Positions 44,585 to 53,105 of a stretch of DNA of 64,000 bases are shown one piece after another. Numbering within the stretch: position 1 is the stretch's first letter; every line of letters begins with the position of its first letter. The stretch covers positions 3,534,001 through 3,598,000 of the forward strand of contig CBDCVN010000013.1 of the NCBI GenBank assembly GCA_965223045.1. The letters are read 5' to 3'. The notes under the pieces were generated by a model. That model worked only from the letters and a program-made list of their open reading frames with translations, did not search any database and was not told the origin of the DNA. A program made the translations under genes and the position numbers. The stretch is from CBDCVN01 sp965223045. Lineage in GTDB: Bacteria > Deinococcota > Deinococci > Deinococcales > Trueperaceae.

Positions 44585-44947
44585 ATGCAAGACCTTGATA
44601 AAACTTTAGCTACCTTAGTAGAAAACATTGACGGAGCACTCGTAGCAGCAGTAGGTGGTATGGATGGTCTCATTATCGACCAATATCCTCAACAAGAGCA
44701 GGACCTATCTGGTATTACTGCTGAACAAACAAACATACTAACTACTGCTAAAAGCATTTATGTAGATGGACTTAAAGGTGGCAACTTACAAGAGTTCATC
44801 GTCACTACTGAAAACTTAATTGCTTATACAAGGATTTTAAGCAGTGAGCTTTTCTGCTTAATTGTTATGAATCCTTCAGGGAATATTGGTAAGGTACGAC
44901 TTTATAGTGAGCAGGCCCGCGCACGTATCTTAGAGGCCTTGACATGA
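44585..44947 (+). CDS. Roadblock/LC7-domain protein 1 (MglB-like)
   Basis: 120 residues from ATG 44585 (the GTG at 44582 is also in frame). DLDKTLATLVENIDGALVAA, VGGMDGLIIDQYP and LIAYTRILSSELFCLIVMNP follow the helix-strand pattern of roadblock domains, whose members act as GTPase-activating or scaffold partners of small Ras-like GTPases such as MglA. It overlaps the next gene by four bases (ATGA), so the three roadblock genes are translationally coupled. No GTPase gene is adjacent. Confidence 0.72.
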   Translation: MQDLDKTLATLVENIDGALVAAVGGMDGLIIDQYPQQEQDLSGITAEQTNILTTAKSIYVDGLKGGNLQEFIVTTENLIAYTRILSSELFCLIVMNPSGNIGKVRLYSEQARARILEALT

Positions 44948-45294
44948 GTTTAGCAAAAATTCTTCGTCCCTTATTAACCTTTGATGGCCTCACTGCTGTT
45001 ATGATTATGACTCGTGATGGCTTGCCTGTTGAAACAATAGGTCATAATTTTGAAGGTAATGAGCTTGCTGCTGAAATGACCACTATTGCAGAAGCAAGTC
45101 GTAATTGCTTTACTAACTTACATATGGGATCAGTTAAACATGTTAGGATTTCTTTAGAACAATACGAAATTAGTATATTTAGCCTTGATATTCATTACTT
45201 GGTTGTTATTTATAGACCAAATATTGACTTTGCGTTAGTGAAAGAAGTAGTGGACAACAATAAAGATAAAATATATGAGGAGTTAGGAGGTTAA
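44944..45294 (+). CDS. Roadblock/LC7-domain protein 2
   Basis: 116 residues starting with ATG inside the stop of the previous gene. LAKILRPLLTFDGLTAVMIM, TRDGLPVETIGHNFEGNE and LAAEMTTIAEASRNCFTNLH are typical of the roadblock fold; ISIFSLDIHYLVVIYRPNID forms the central strands. It differs clearly from its neighbours, so the trio is an old set of paralogues rather than a recent copy. It probably forms hetero-oligomers with the other two; this is inference. Confidence 0.72.
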   Translation: MSLAKILRPLLTFDGLTAVMIMTRDGLPVETIGHNFEGNELAAEMTTIAEASRNCFTNLHMGSVKHVRISLEQYEISIFSLDIHYLVVIYRPNIDFALVKEVVDNNKDKIYEELGG

Positions 45295-45296
45295 CC

Positions 45297-45677
45297 TTGA
45301 GTTTGTTAGACTTGTTAAATCAAACAAAACAAATTAAAGGAGTTACCAGTGCAGCAGTGGTAAACGATGAAGGATTTATCGTTGAAGGTGTTGCTAGTAA
45401 CAAAATGGATTTGGGGTTTGTGGGCAGTTTAATAGCTAGTGGCCTAGCTTCTAGTCAAGTTATGGCTAACCTTATGGGTGAGGGAAAAATTCTACAGACT
45501 ATGATAGAATATAAAAGTGGTCCAGTACTTTTAACCCCACTACAAGAAGAAACTGTAGAATCTGAGGGTGGCTATGTTGCGGTAATAACCCTTGACTCAA
45601 ATAGCAACTTGGGCAGGGCCCGTTTTCAATTGCGCAAGCTCCTGCCACAAATTGCTGAGGTGGTTGCAAAGATTTAA
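45297..45677 (+). CDS. Roadblock/LC7-domain protein 3
   Basis: 126 residues from TTG 45297, which follows AGGAGG at a good distance. LLDLLNQTKQIKGVTSAAVV, NDEGFIVEGVASNKMDLGFV and YVAVITLDSNSNLGRARFQL show the roadblock pattern, including the final R-x-x-L-R-K helix. A six-base gap separates it from comF, so transcription may continue into the competence gene. The set of three without a GTPase is unusual; an MglA-like partner would have to be encoded elsewhere. Confidence 0.72.
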   Translation: MSLLDLLNQTKQIKGVTSAAVVNDEGFIVEGVASNKMDLGFVGSLIASGLASSQVMANLMGEGKILQTMIEYKSGPVLLTPLQEETVESEGGYVAVITLDSNSNLGRARFQLRKLLPQIAEVVAKI

Positions 45678-45682
45678 GGCCT

Positions 45683-46270
45683 ATGCAGGCATTTTTTAGG
45701 CTGAGCCGCTGTCCTATTTGCAAAAACAAAGCTAGTAGCACATTTGGTTGCTGTGAGATTTGTGCTAAAACACTCTTTGAACCATTTGTTTCTGGGGATG
45801 CACTTGTGCTAGGGAAATATAAGGGTAAGCTTGAACAAGCAGTGCGTGCTCTCAAATACTACCATATCACTCGCTTAGCCAATCTATTTGGACAAGGTTT
45901 CGCCAAAGAACTTCAAACACGCAACTGGCAAGTAGATAGTGTAACTGCAGTACCGCTACACTGGAAAAGACGTTTTATAAGAGGTTATAATCAATCAGCA
46001 CTAGTTGGTAAGGTACTAGCAAGAACACTCAATAAGCCTTATGAAACATTACTTACTAGAACAAGAGCAACTGAACAACAAGCTCAACTATCTAAGGAGC
46101 AACGTCTTAGCAATGTTGTAGGGGCATTTAGTGCCAAATCAATCAAGAGCAAACGTATTTTCTTGATTGATGATGTTATAACTACTGGGGCAACCATTGG
46201 TGCTTGTCGGGAAGCACTTTTAAAATCTGGAGCAAAGCAAGTATACCTTTTAGCAATAGCAAAAGCATAA
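45683..46270 (+). CDS. comF: ComF-family phosphoribosyltransferase-like competence protein
   Basis: The 195-residue protein starts at ATG 45683, close behind the roadblock genes. Its N-terminus has a zinc-binding set (CPICKNKASSTFGCCEICAK). The PRTase fold follows: SVTAVPLHWKRRFIRGYNQS (conserved VPL-x-x-x-R-x-x-x-RG-x-NQ), QQAQLSKEQRLSNVVGAF, and the PRPP-binding loop IFLIDDVITTGATIGACREA. ComF proteins take part in DNA uptake, probably in single-strand handling in the cytoplasm. ComEA lies in the same window at 61338, so natural transformation machinery is at least partly present. Confidence 0.87.
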   Translation: MQAFFRLSRCPICKNKASSTFGCCEICAKTLFEPFVSGDALVLGKYKGKLEQAVRALKYYHITRLANLFGQGFAKELQTRNWQVDSVTAVPLHWKRRFIRGYNQSALVGKVLARTLNKPYETLLTRTRATEQQAQLSKEQRLSNVVGAFSAKSIKSKRIFLIDDVITTGATIGACREALLKSGAKQVYLLAIAKA

Positions 46271-46310
46271 CACAAATTAAGTCTGAGGCAATAAGCTATA
46301 CTGCCATAGT

Positions 46311-48443
46311 ATGGCTCACTCACTTCAACAAATAATTGCTCAAGAACTTGAAATAGCCCTTAAGCAAGTTTCTGCCAGCCTTTCATTATTAGCTGAAGGT
46401 GCTACAATCCCTTTTATTGCACGTTATCGTAAAGAAGTAACAGGGAGTTTAGATGAAGTGCAACTGACTACTATTCGTGATAGAGCAGAGCAACTCGAGC
46501 AACTAGAACAGCGTCGCAAAAGCATCGTAAACTCTCTTGCAGAGCGTAATCTACTGACTACCAAATTACACAATAGTTTGATCACAGCTAATACACTTGC
46601 AAAGCTCGAAGATATATACCTTCCCTACAAACCCAAACGACGCACTAGAGCTACAATAGCTCGAGAACAAGGTTTAGAGCTTTTAGCAAAGCAACTTATG
46701 GAATTAAAAATGCAAGTTGTCCCTGAAACAGAAGCTAGGAGGTATATAAGTGAAACCAAAGGTGTACCTGATGCAAAAACAGCCCTACAAGGTGCACGGG
46801 ACATTATTGCTGAGCAAATCAATGAAAATAAAGAAGCTCGTGAAGAAATCCGCGAGCTTTTCTTACGTAGGGGTGTCCTTTTTGCTAAGGTAATTAAAGG
46901 TAAAGAATTAGAAGGCAATAAGTATAGCGACTATTTTGCTTGGCAGGAATTAATCGGCACAATACCCTCACATCGCTTGCTGGCAATACTAAGAGCTGAA
47001 AAAGAGGGGATACTTTCTGTCTCTATTAGGCCTGAAGAAGAGGTGGCTCTCTACCGTTTAGAACAGCGTTTTATAAAGGGAGCTAGTCCAAGTGCTGAAC
47101 AGGTAAAGCTGGCTTTACGTGATAGCTACAAACGTCTTTTAGCACCTTCTATGGAAACAGAAGCACGAAAGATTAGTAAAGAAAAAGCTGACCTTGAAGC
47201 AATTAGAGTATTTGCTGATAATTTGCGTCAATTACTGCTAGAACCCCCTCTAGGGGAAAGGAGAGTTTTGGCAATAGACCCGGGCTTTAGGACAGGTTGT
47301 AAGCTAGTGTGCCTTGATGAGCAAGGTAAACTCTTAGAGCACTCAACCATCTTTCCACACCCTCCTCAAAAACAAAAGGTAGGGGCTCGAGCTGCTATTG
47401 AAAAATTAGTTAAACAACACAACATTGAAGTTATTGCTATTGGCAATGGTACTGCTAGTCGTGAAACAGAGCGTTTTGTAAAATCTCTAGAACTATCTAT
47501 AGAAATTGTAGTGGTTAATGAAAGTGGTGCATCTATTTATTCTGCTTCTGAGGTGGCTCGAGCAGAGTTTCCAAATCATGATGTAACTGTTCGTGGAGCA
47601 ATTTCTATTGGCCGTCGCCTCACAGACCCCTTAGCAGAACTCGTAAAAATTGAACCAAAATCTATAGGTGTCGGTCAATATCAACATGATGTTGATCAAA
47701 ACAAATTAAAGCAGAGTTTAGATGATACTGTAATAAGTTGCGTTAATGCTGTAGGTGTGGATATCAACACAGCTAGTAAGGAGCTTCTAACATATGTATC
47801 TGGGCTTGGGCCAGCCTTAGCACAAAACATAGTGGATTATCGTAATCAACAAGGCCCTTTTAAAATGAGAAAGCAATTCATGGAGGTTTCTAGGCTAGGA
47901 ACAAAAGCCTTTGAACAAGCAGCTGGTTTTCTTCGCATTCGTGATGGGGAACATCCACTTGATGCTAGTAGCGTGCACCCGGAAAGTTATTCTGTAGTAG
48001 AAAAAATGGCTATTGATCTAGATGTAAAGATAGCAGAACTTATGCAAGATGAAAACTTACGTAAGCGTATAAGCCTTGAAGCATACACTACATCTACAGT
48101 AGGAATACCAACCTTAACGGACATAATGCAAGAACTAGAAAAGCCAGGACGTGACCCAAGAGAAACCTTTGAACGATTTGATTTTTCAGAAGCAGTTAAT
48201 TCGCTTGAGGATTTACATGAAGGCATGATTCTACCTGGAATAATCACAAACATTACAAATTTTGGAGCTTTTGTGGATGTAGGGGTACACCAAGATGGAC
48301 TAATACATGTTAGCCAACTTGCTGATAATTACATCAAACACCCTAGTGAAGTGGTAAGCGTTCATCAAAAAGTACAAGTGCAAGTGTTGTCCGTAGACAG
48401 TGAGCGTAAACGTATTGGTTTATCAATGAGAAAAAAGCAGTAA
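46311..48443 (+). CDS. tex: Tex-family transcription accessory protein
   Basis: The 710-residue protein has the complete Tex order: N-terminal HTH part (TIPFIARYRKEVTGSLDEVQ), a YqgF/RNase H-like domain (VLAIDPGFRTGCKLVCLDEQ; IAIGNGTASRETERFV), a ComEA-like HhH (NTASKELLTYVSGLGPALAQ, then FLRIRDGEHPLDASSVHPE) and a C-terminal S1 RNA-binding domain (GMILPGIITNITNFGAFVDV; GLIHVSQLAD). Tex binds RNA and the transcription machinery. The length is slightly below the usual 770. It starts 40 bases after comF and is probably part of the same transcript. It contains two GCTCGAGC octamers. Confidence 0.93.
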   Translation: MAHSLQQIIAQELEIALKQVSASLSLLAEGATIPFIARYRKEVTGSLDEVQLTTIRDRAEQLEQLEQRRKSIVNSLAERNLLTTKLHNSLITANTLAKLEDIYLPYKPKRRTRATIAREQGLELLAKQLMELKMQVVPETEARRYISETKGVPDAKTALQGARDIIAEQINENKEAREEIRELFLRRGVLFAKVIKGKELEGNKYSDYFAWQELIGTIPSHRLLAILRAEKEGILSVSIRPEEEVALYRLEQRFIKGASPSAEQVKLALRDSYKRLLAPSMETEARKISKEKADLEAIRVFADNLRQLLLEPPLGERRVLAIDPGFRTGCKLVCLDEQGKLLEHSTIFPHPPQKQKVGARAAIEKLVKQHNIEVIAIGNGTASRETERFVKSLELSIEIVVVNESGASIYSASEVARAEFPNHDVTVRGAISIGRRLTDPLAELVKIEPKSIGVGQYQHDVDQNKLKQSLDDTVISCVNAVGVDINTASKELLTYVSGLGPALAQNIVDYRNQQGPFKMRKQFMEVSRLGTKAFEQAAGFLRIRDGEHPLDASSVHPESYSVVEKMAIDLDVKIAELMQDENLRKRISLEAYTTSTVGIPTLTDIMQELEKPGRDPRETFERFDFSEAVNSLEDLHEGMILPGIITNITNFGAFVDVGVHQDGLIHVSQLADNYIKHPSEVVSVHQKVQVQVLSVDSERKRIGLSMRKKQ

Positions 48444-48554
48444 CTACCGTAGTTTCGATTTACTCTAAGAAATCTTTTTGACTATTTCACTCATAAAATA
48501 ATAATCTTGTGAGTCGATATATTTAAAAATAATTAATGAAAGAAGGTAACATCT

Positions 48555-48872
48555 ATGAAATATGAGCAAATCAATGTAAAATTAATCTGCCTACCTAAAA
48601 TTAGTATTGACAGTCAGAAAGTAGATGAGCTTGCAAGCATCATATCTAGCAGTAAAACTCCTTTTAAACTAGCTGTAAAATTGGTAAAATTTGAAGATCA
48701 AGATACTGTTTATCAACTTTACCCTCCTGACACAAGTCAAATTACTCTTCTGGCTATTACAAAAAAAGTTAGCAATAGCTATAACTCTATATGCCAAATT
48801 AGGCCTTGTAAATCTAGCTCTGCAAATTCCTTCTCTGATAGCTTAGGGGAAAATTGGAAATGGTTAGTTTAA
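48555..48872 (+). CDS. Small protein of duplicated cassette, copy B (ParB/Srx-like fold suspected)
   Basis: 105 residues from ATG 48555, preceded by GAAAGAAGG as in copy A but with an intact start. Motifs: EQINVKLICLPKISIDSQKV, DELASIISSSKTPFKLAVKL and DTVYQLYPPDTSQITLLAIT. The arrangement recalls the ParB N-terminal/Srx fold (two strands, an ELA helix, P-x-K-L strand and Y-x-L-x-P), which I cannot confirm without a profile search. The C-terminus is Ser-rich and ends WKWLV. It converges on the small helical gene at 49025-49225. Confidence 0.6.
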   Translation: MKYEQINVKLICLPKISIDSQKVDELASIISSSKTPFKLAVKLVKFEDQDTVYQLYPPDTSQITLLAITKKVSNSYNSICQIRPCKSSSANSFSDSLGENWKWLV

Positions 48873-49024
48873 AACACTAGTTAGTTATCTAATCAAAGAA
48901 TATCAGTGACTTTATCTAACTAAAGTCACCTCATAAATCACATCTCTTTTAAAAGTCTTTCTTAATATTTTATTTTGAAAACTCTGCTTAAGCTTCTTTG
49001 GTAAAGGGTTTTTCTACTTTATTT

Positions 49025-49225
49025 TTAGTTGTAATTTGGCAAGAAAGTTACCTCTGCCACCTCACACACAGCTTGATGCACTTCCCATAAAGCCTCAAAG
49101 GCCAATTCCCTTACATCTTCTGTATGGGCACCATTAACAACATCTTCTAAAGCTAAGCTTAGTTGCTCGAGTAGGGCAAAGTCACTTGCAGTTTGTGTAT
49201 TTAAGGCAGAGGCAATTGAAATCAT
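49025..49225 (-). CDS. Small acidic helical protein of duplicated cassette, copy B
   Basis: 66 residues from ATG 49225, preceded by TAGGAG; the upstream ATG at 49264 lies inside the conserved palindrome and is rejected. About 80% identical to copy A by eye: SIAS-S/A-LNTQ, DF-x-LL-x-QLSL-x-LEDVVN, HTEDVRELAFEALWEVHQA. It contains no Cys-rich or catalytic motif apart from one or two isolated residues. An adaptor or antitoxin-like role is possible, but nothing in the sequence shows it. Confidence 0.6.
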   Translation of the reverse strand: MISIASALNTQTASDFALLEQLSLALEDVVNGAHTEDVRELAFEALWEVHQAVCEVAEVTFLPNYN

Positions 49226-49249
49226 AATAATTCTCCTAGAGTTAAAGTA

Positions 49250-49264
49250 ATGACCTAAGGTCAT
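49250..49264. promoter_or_regulatory. Operator-like palindrome of cassette B
   Basis: ATGACCTAAGGTCAT is a perfect palindrome around one base and lies 24 bases upstream of the start codon of the small minus-strand gene. Copy A has the same site with one mismatch. Confidence 0.55.
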
Positions 49265-49475
49265 ATGTACACATTAAACAATAGTGGGAATAAGAATTTC
49301 GTAAGTGTAGTGTCATAAATCATTAAATAAAAATTTGAGTAAGAATAGAGAATCGAAGCGTTAATTTGCCACGAATGAAAAATATCGTCTTTTGAAGGTT
49401 ATGGCTCAAGCAAAGTAACACTCTTGAAGTTAAGCTTAGCAAATAATTCTAATAACAAGCCATTAAACTAGGATT

Positions 49476-50696
49476 ATGGGTACTATTTTCAAACTAGCTT
49501 GGCGAAACGTCTGGCGACAAAAACGCCGCACCACTTTGCTTATAGTTGTAGTAGCATACGCCTCTTTATCCACAGTCTTTTTTTGGGGCATGACCGATGG
49601 ACAAAATGAGTCTTTGATAACTAATCAAGCCCGTTTTATTCAAGCGCCCGCTTTGATTACTACCCCTGCTTACCAAGATGACCCTGATCCTGAGAATGCT
49701 CTGCCCGCACTGGATTTTGTAAGTGAAGTAAAAGCAGTCAATGGTGTTAGGGAAGTGGCTCCCCGGCTCGAGCTTTTTGGCCTATTACGCTCTGCCTACA
49801 CTTCCGAGAATGTTATGGTGCGTGGCATATTACCTAACTTAGAAGCTAATGTAAGCAATATTCCTAAAAAACTAATCACTGGACGTATGTTAGCAACTCA
49901 AGGTGAAGTAATTTTAGGAGAAGGTCTAGCAAAAAACCTAGACGTGCGTTTAGGTGAACGAGTAGCTCTTGATGTATCCTCCCTAGCAGGCGCACAAGCA
50001 GCAGGCCTAATTTTGGTAGGAACAGTAGATGTCAATGTAGGAGATTTAGATAAAACTACTGTACTAATTCATATAGATGATGCTAGAAAGCTAACAGGTG
50101 TAGAAACTGCCACAGCAGTAGCGCTAGATATTGCTCGAGGTAAGGAAGACCTTATAGCCACAAAAGTTGCTCCTACCCTTACAGATTATGCAGATATAGA
50201 AATTTATGGCATAACAGCACTTATGGGTGAAATGAATCAGATGCTTGATGCTAACCGGGTACAAATGGTTCCTATTGGCATTCTTTTTGCTATCTTTGCA
50301 GCACTAGCTGTAACTAGTACACTTTTTGTCAGCGTTTTAGAAAGGTCGCGAGAATTTGGCATGATGGGAGCCATTGGAGTTTCTCCACCTAAATTAGCTG
50401 GAATGGTTATGTTAGAAGCTGTTATTGCTACTTTAGTAGGCTGGTTAATTGGCTTAATATTTGGCTATAGTCTTACATGGCTCTTTAGTGTCAAAAATAT
50501 ATTTGGAGCATTATTTGCTGCAACTGTAGAAACCTTTGCAGATTTTGGCTTTGGTGATGAGATGTACACTACTAATAGACCTATTTATATCCTTTATGCC
50601 GCTGCTACCATTGTATTTGCTGCTATTTTTGCACTTTTAGCACCTGCAAGAAAAGTAGCAAGAATGAATCCTGCTAAGGCTATGCGAGCAGAATAG
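49476..50696 (+). CDS. ABC transporter permease, MacB/LolC-like (FtsX domain)
   Basis: The 406-residue protein begins FKLAWRNVWRQKRRTTLLIV, the usual start of MacB/FtsX permeases. It has an N-terminal membrane helix, a periplasmic domain of about 230 residues (MLATQGEVILGEGLAKNLDV) and three C-terminal helices starting at ERSREFGMMGAIGVSPPKLA and ending in LLAPARKVARMNPAKAMRAE. No ATPase gene is adjacent, so the partner must be elsewhere. It is followed by a LolA-like gene, which suggests that it exports or sorts a lipoprotein in the envelope. It contains one GCTCGAGC octamer. Confidence 0.85.
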   Translation: MGTIFKLAWRNVWRQKRRTTLLIVVVAYASLSTVFFWGMTDGQNESLITNQARFIQAPALITTPAYQDDPDPENALPALDFVSEVKAVNGVREVAPRLELFGLLRSAYTSENVMVRGILPNLEANVSNIPKKLITGRMLATQGEVILGEGLAKNLDVRLGERVALDVSSLAGAQAAGLILVGTVDVNVGDLDKTTVLIHIDDARKLTGVETATAVALDIARGKEDLIATKVAPTLTDYADIEIYGITALMGEMNQMLDANRVQMVPIGILFAIFAALAVTSTLFVSVLERSREFGMMGAIGVSPPKLAGMVMLEAVIATLVGWLIGLIFGYSLTWLFSVKNIFGALFAATVETFADFGFGDEMYTTNRPIYILYAAATIVFAAIFALLAPARKVARMNPAKAMRAE

Positions 50697-50727
50697 CTAT
50701 TGACAAGCATTTCATTAAGGTTTAAGC

Positions 50728-50757
50728 TATATGCAAGCAAGTACTTGCTTGCATATA
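50728..50757. terminator. Perfect 30-base palindrome after the permease gene
   Basis: TATATGCAAGCAAGT at 50728-50742 is followed directly by its exact reverse complement to 50757. It could fold as a hairpin and end the permease transcript, but no T-run follows; a binding site for a dimeric regulator of the LolA-like gene downstream is the alternative. Confidence 0.5.
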
Positions 50758-50841
50758 AAGTACTTACTATTTAAGCACAAATTAAATACCTATGTTTAGT
50801 TTAGGCAACTTACGTTATAAAAAAATTATTTGGAGGTATTG

Positions 50842-51579
50842 ATGAAAAAGTTCTTGAGCCTAGTCTTATTGGTGATTACTTTTACATTTGCCCAAGAAAC
50901 TGCTGAAGAAATTTTGGATATTATTGTTGATTCACAACGTGGAGGGCAAACAGTCAGCATGGAAGTTACTATGACTGTTATTCGTCCTGATAAAGACCCA
51001 AAAGAATTTGCCATAGAGTCTGTGGGAGATGGTGAAGAGCGTGGTCTTATTCATGTAATTGCCCCCTCACGTGACGCAGGAACAGCTTTCTTACAAGATG
51101 GTGATAATCTTTATCTATTTAATCCTCGTTTAAAACGTGTGCTTCGCTTGCCACCAAGTGGTCGTAACGACAGTTTCTTAGGGTCAGATTTGTCTTATAA
51201 TGACATTAGCGGACGTGATCTTGAGGAAGACTACACTGCTGAAATCACTGCTGAAAGTGAAGAGACTATTGAACTTACTCTTATCCCAGCAGAACTAGCC
51301 CCCACCCCCTATGGTAAGGTAATTCTCACAGCAGATAAGCAAAATGGCTATCGTCCTTTAGAATACCTTTATTATGATCAACGTGATCAAGCCGTAAGGA
51401 GCATGATCTTTTCCAACTACACTGAGTCAGGTGATCTTTTTATGCCTACCCATATTGAGATCGTCAACTTGCTCAAAGAAGGTGAAGAAACGATAGTAAT
51501 TATGGAAGAGGTAAAATTTGGAGTAGATGTTGATGAAGATTGTTTTAGTCAGCGAGCATTAGAGCGTGGTTGTAACTAA
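50842..51579 (+). CDS. LolA-like outer-membrane lipoprotein-sorting protein
   Basis: ATG 50842 is preceded by TGGAGG; the frame is open four codons further. The 245-residue protein has a signal peptide (KKFLSLVLLVITFTFAQ). The mature part starts AEEILDIIVDSQRGGQTVSM and includes NLYLFNPRLKRVLRLPPSGR and SFLGSDLSYNDISGRDLEED, the marks of the LolA-like family that is encoded next to MacB-like permeases. It should form a curved beta-sheet that carries an acyl chain across the periplasm. It pairs with the permease at 49476, though 145 bases and a palindrome separate them. Confidence 0.82.
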   Translation: MKKFLSLVLLVITFTFAQETAEEILDIIVDSQRGGQTVSMEVTMTVIRPDKDPKEFAIESVGDGEERGLIHVIAPSRDAGTAFLQDGDNLYLFNPRLKRVLRLPPSGRNDSFLGSDLSYNDISGRDLEEDYTAEITAESEETIELTLIPAELAPTPYGKVILTADKQNGYRPLEYLYYDQRDQAVRSMIFSNYTESGDLFMPTHIEIVNLLKEGEETIVIMEEVKFGVDVDEDCFSQRALERGCN

Positions 51580-51689
51580 ATGTTGATTGTTACCATGATT
51601 TCTTAATAGTTTTTGTTACCTCGTTAACGTCTTACAATAAGTTATCCCATCTATTATTTTTAATGAAGTAATTTTACTAAGGAGTTTTT

Positions 51690-52247
51690 ATGATTATTAG
51701 GTCTATACTTACCATTTTATGTTTTTCTCTAGGTTTTTTAACTTTTGCTGAAGGTGATCTTACTTCTTGGCAAAATACAGAACTCATAAATGCTAAAACA
51801 GGTGAGAACTTTACTCTTGCAGATTTTGAGGGCAAAACAGTCTTTGTTGAGCCCATGGCCACTTGGTGCTCAAATTGTCGCCGTCAACTTAACAATGTAG
51901 TTGCAGCTAAGTCAGAACTGAATAATGCAGAGCTTAGTGAAGAAGAGCAAGATTATGTCTTTATTGCCCTAAGTGTTGAAGGTAATATTCCAAATGAGGA
52001 CTTAGCTCAATATGCTGAGCGTGAAGGTTTTGATCTCATATTTGCTGTCGCTAGTCAAGATTTGATCCGTCAGTTAGTGGATGAATTTGGTCGCCCTATT
52101 ACTAATCCACCAGTCACTCCTCATTTCATTATAAAATCAGATGGCAGTACTACAGAATTGCAAACAGGCTTAGAATCTACTGATGAACTAGTGACTGAAC
52201 TTACTGCAGCGCAAGGTGAGGTTAGTGACCCAATTAATCGTAATTGA
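51690..52247 (+). CDS. TlpA/thioredoxin-like exported protein
   Basis: The 185-residue protein starts at ATG 51690 behind AAGGAG and has a signal peptide (IIRSILTILCFSLGFLTFAE). FTLADFEGKTVFVEPMATWC followed by SNCRRQ gives the C-S-N-C redox site of a thioredoxin fold; VTPHFIIKSDGSTTELQTGL supplies the cis-Pro strand. It overlaps the CcdA-like gene by 32 bases, so the membrane protein probably keeps it reduced from the cytoplasmic thioredoxin pool. The likely job is thiol handling in the envelope, for example for cytochrome c; the cytochrome-bearing dehydrogenase in this window would be one user. Confidence 0.83.
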   Translation: MIIRSILTILCFSLGFLTFAEGDLTSWQNTELINAKTGENFTLADFEGKTVFVEPMATWCSNCRRQLNNVVAAKSELNNAELSEEEQDYVFIALSVEGNIPNEDLAQYAEREGFDLIFAVASQDLIRQLVDEFGRPITNPPVTPHFIIKSDGSTTELQTGLESTDELVTELTAAQGEVSDPINRN

Positions 52248-52902
52248 GGCTTTTGTGCTTGGTAATGGGGCAATTTTAACCAACGTTTGTCTTTTGCCCC
52301 TTTATCCGGGGCTTATTGCTTTTTTAGCTGGCAATGCCCACAATGAGAAATTTAAAAAGGCAACAAGTTGGTTAGGGCTGTTAGTTTTAGCAGGTGTGCT
52401 CACACTAATGACTTTTGTGGGATTACTCGTCTATCTCTTAAAAAGTTCTTTTGGAACAGTTTTGCCTTGGCTTTTACCAGTTATTTATGGTGTGGTTATA
52501 CTCTTAGGTGCTCTAATGTTAATAGGCTTTAATCCTTTTTATCGATTAAGTGGTTTAAAAGCACCTATATGGAAAAACCCTTATCTTACTGCCTATTTTT
52601 ATGGCTTGTTACTTGGACCAATGACCTTGCCTTGCACTGGTCCAATTATTTTAAGCGCTTTTGTGCTTAGTGCCAGCAATGTAGGTGTCTTGGCCAATGA
52701 GCTTTTATACTTCTTGTTTTTTGGTTTAGGTTTTGGATGGCCTTTAGTAGTTTTACCTCTTATAGCTGCACCTTTACAGCGCAACTTTTTATCTTGGTTT
52801 ACAAAACATAACAAGTTGCTTACACGCTTCTCAGGTCTTTTACTCCTAGCTATAGGAACTTATGGTGTGTGGGTAGAAATTATTCCACGCTATAGACTCT
52901 AA
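52216..52902 (+). CDS. CcdA-like membrane thiol-disulfide transporter
   Basis: 228 residues from GTG 52216; a later start is possible because the first 20 residues are not conserved. Six hydrophobic segments are visible. The two hallmark Cys sites are NVCLLPLYPGLIAFLAGNA in helix 1 and GPMTLPCTGPIILSAFVL in helix 4, as in the CcdA/DsbD core that moves electrons across the membrane. The 32-base overlap with the TlpA-like gene supports a working pair. The C-terminal helix (LLLLAIGTYGVWVEIIPRYR) ends close to the stop. Confidence 0.8.
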   Translation: MRLVTQLIVIEAFVLGNGAILTNVCLLPLYPGLIAFLAGNAHNEKFKKATSWLGLLVLAGVLTLMTFVGLLVYLLKSSFGTVLPWLLPVIYGVVILLGALMLIGFNPFYRLSGLKAPIWKNPYLTAYFYGLLLGPMTLPCTGPIILSAFVLSASNVGVLANELLYFLFFGLGFGWPLVVLPLIAAPLQRNFLSWFTKHNKLLTRFSGLLLLAIGTYGVWVEIIPRYRL

Positions 52903-53105
52903 CACTTTTCTTGGCTGAGCATATCATATTGTAACATTTGGGGTGTGTTGAAATTGGGAGGATTTAGCTGCTTAGGAAATGCATTTTGAATTTGATATAT
53001 TTCGTGGACTTTACCCTTATAAAAAACACTTCTTTATAATTCTTAAAGTTAAATGTCAACAAAACCTAGAACTTTAAATCAAAAATAAGGCATAATGATT
53101 AAGTT

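Noticed and set aside
49226..49264. Upstream ATG at 49264 for the cassette B small gene
   Set aside because: It lies inside the conserved palindrome, has no ribosome site, and the added residues have no counterpart in copy A.
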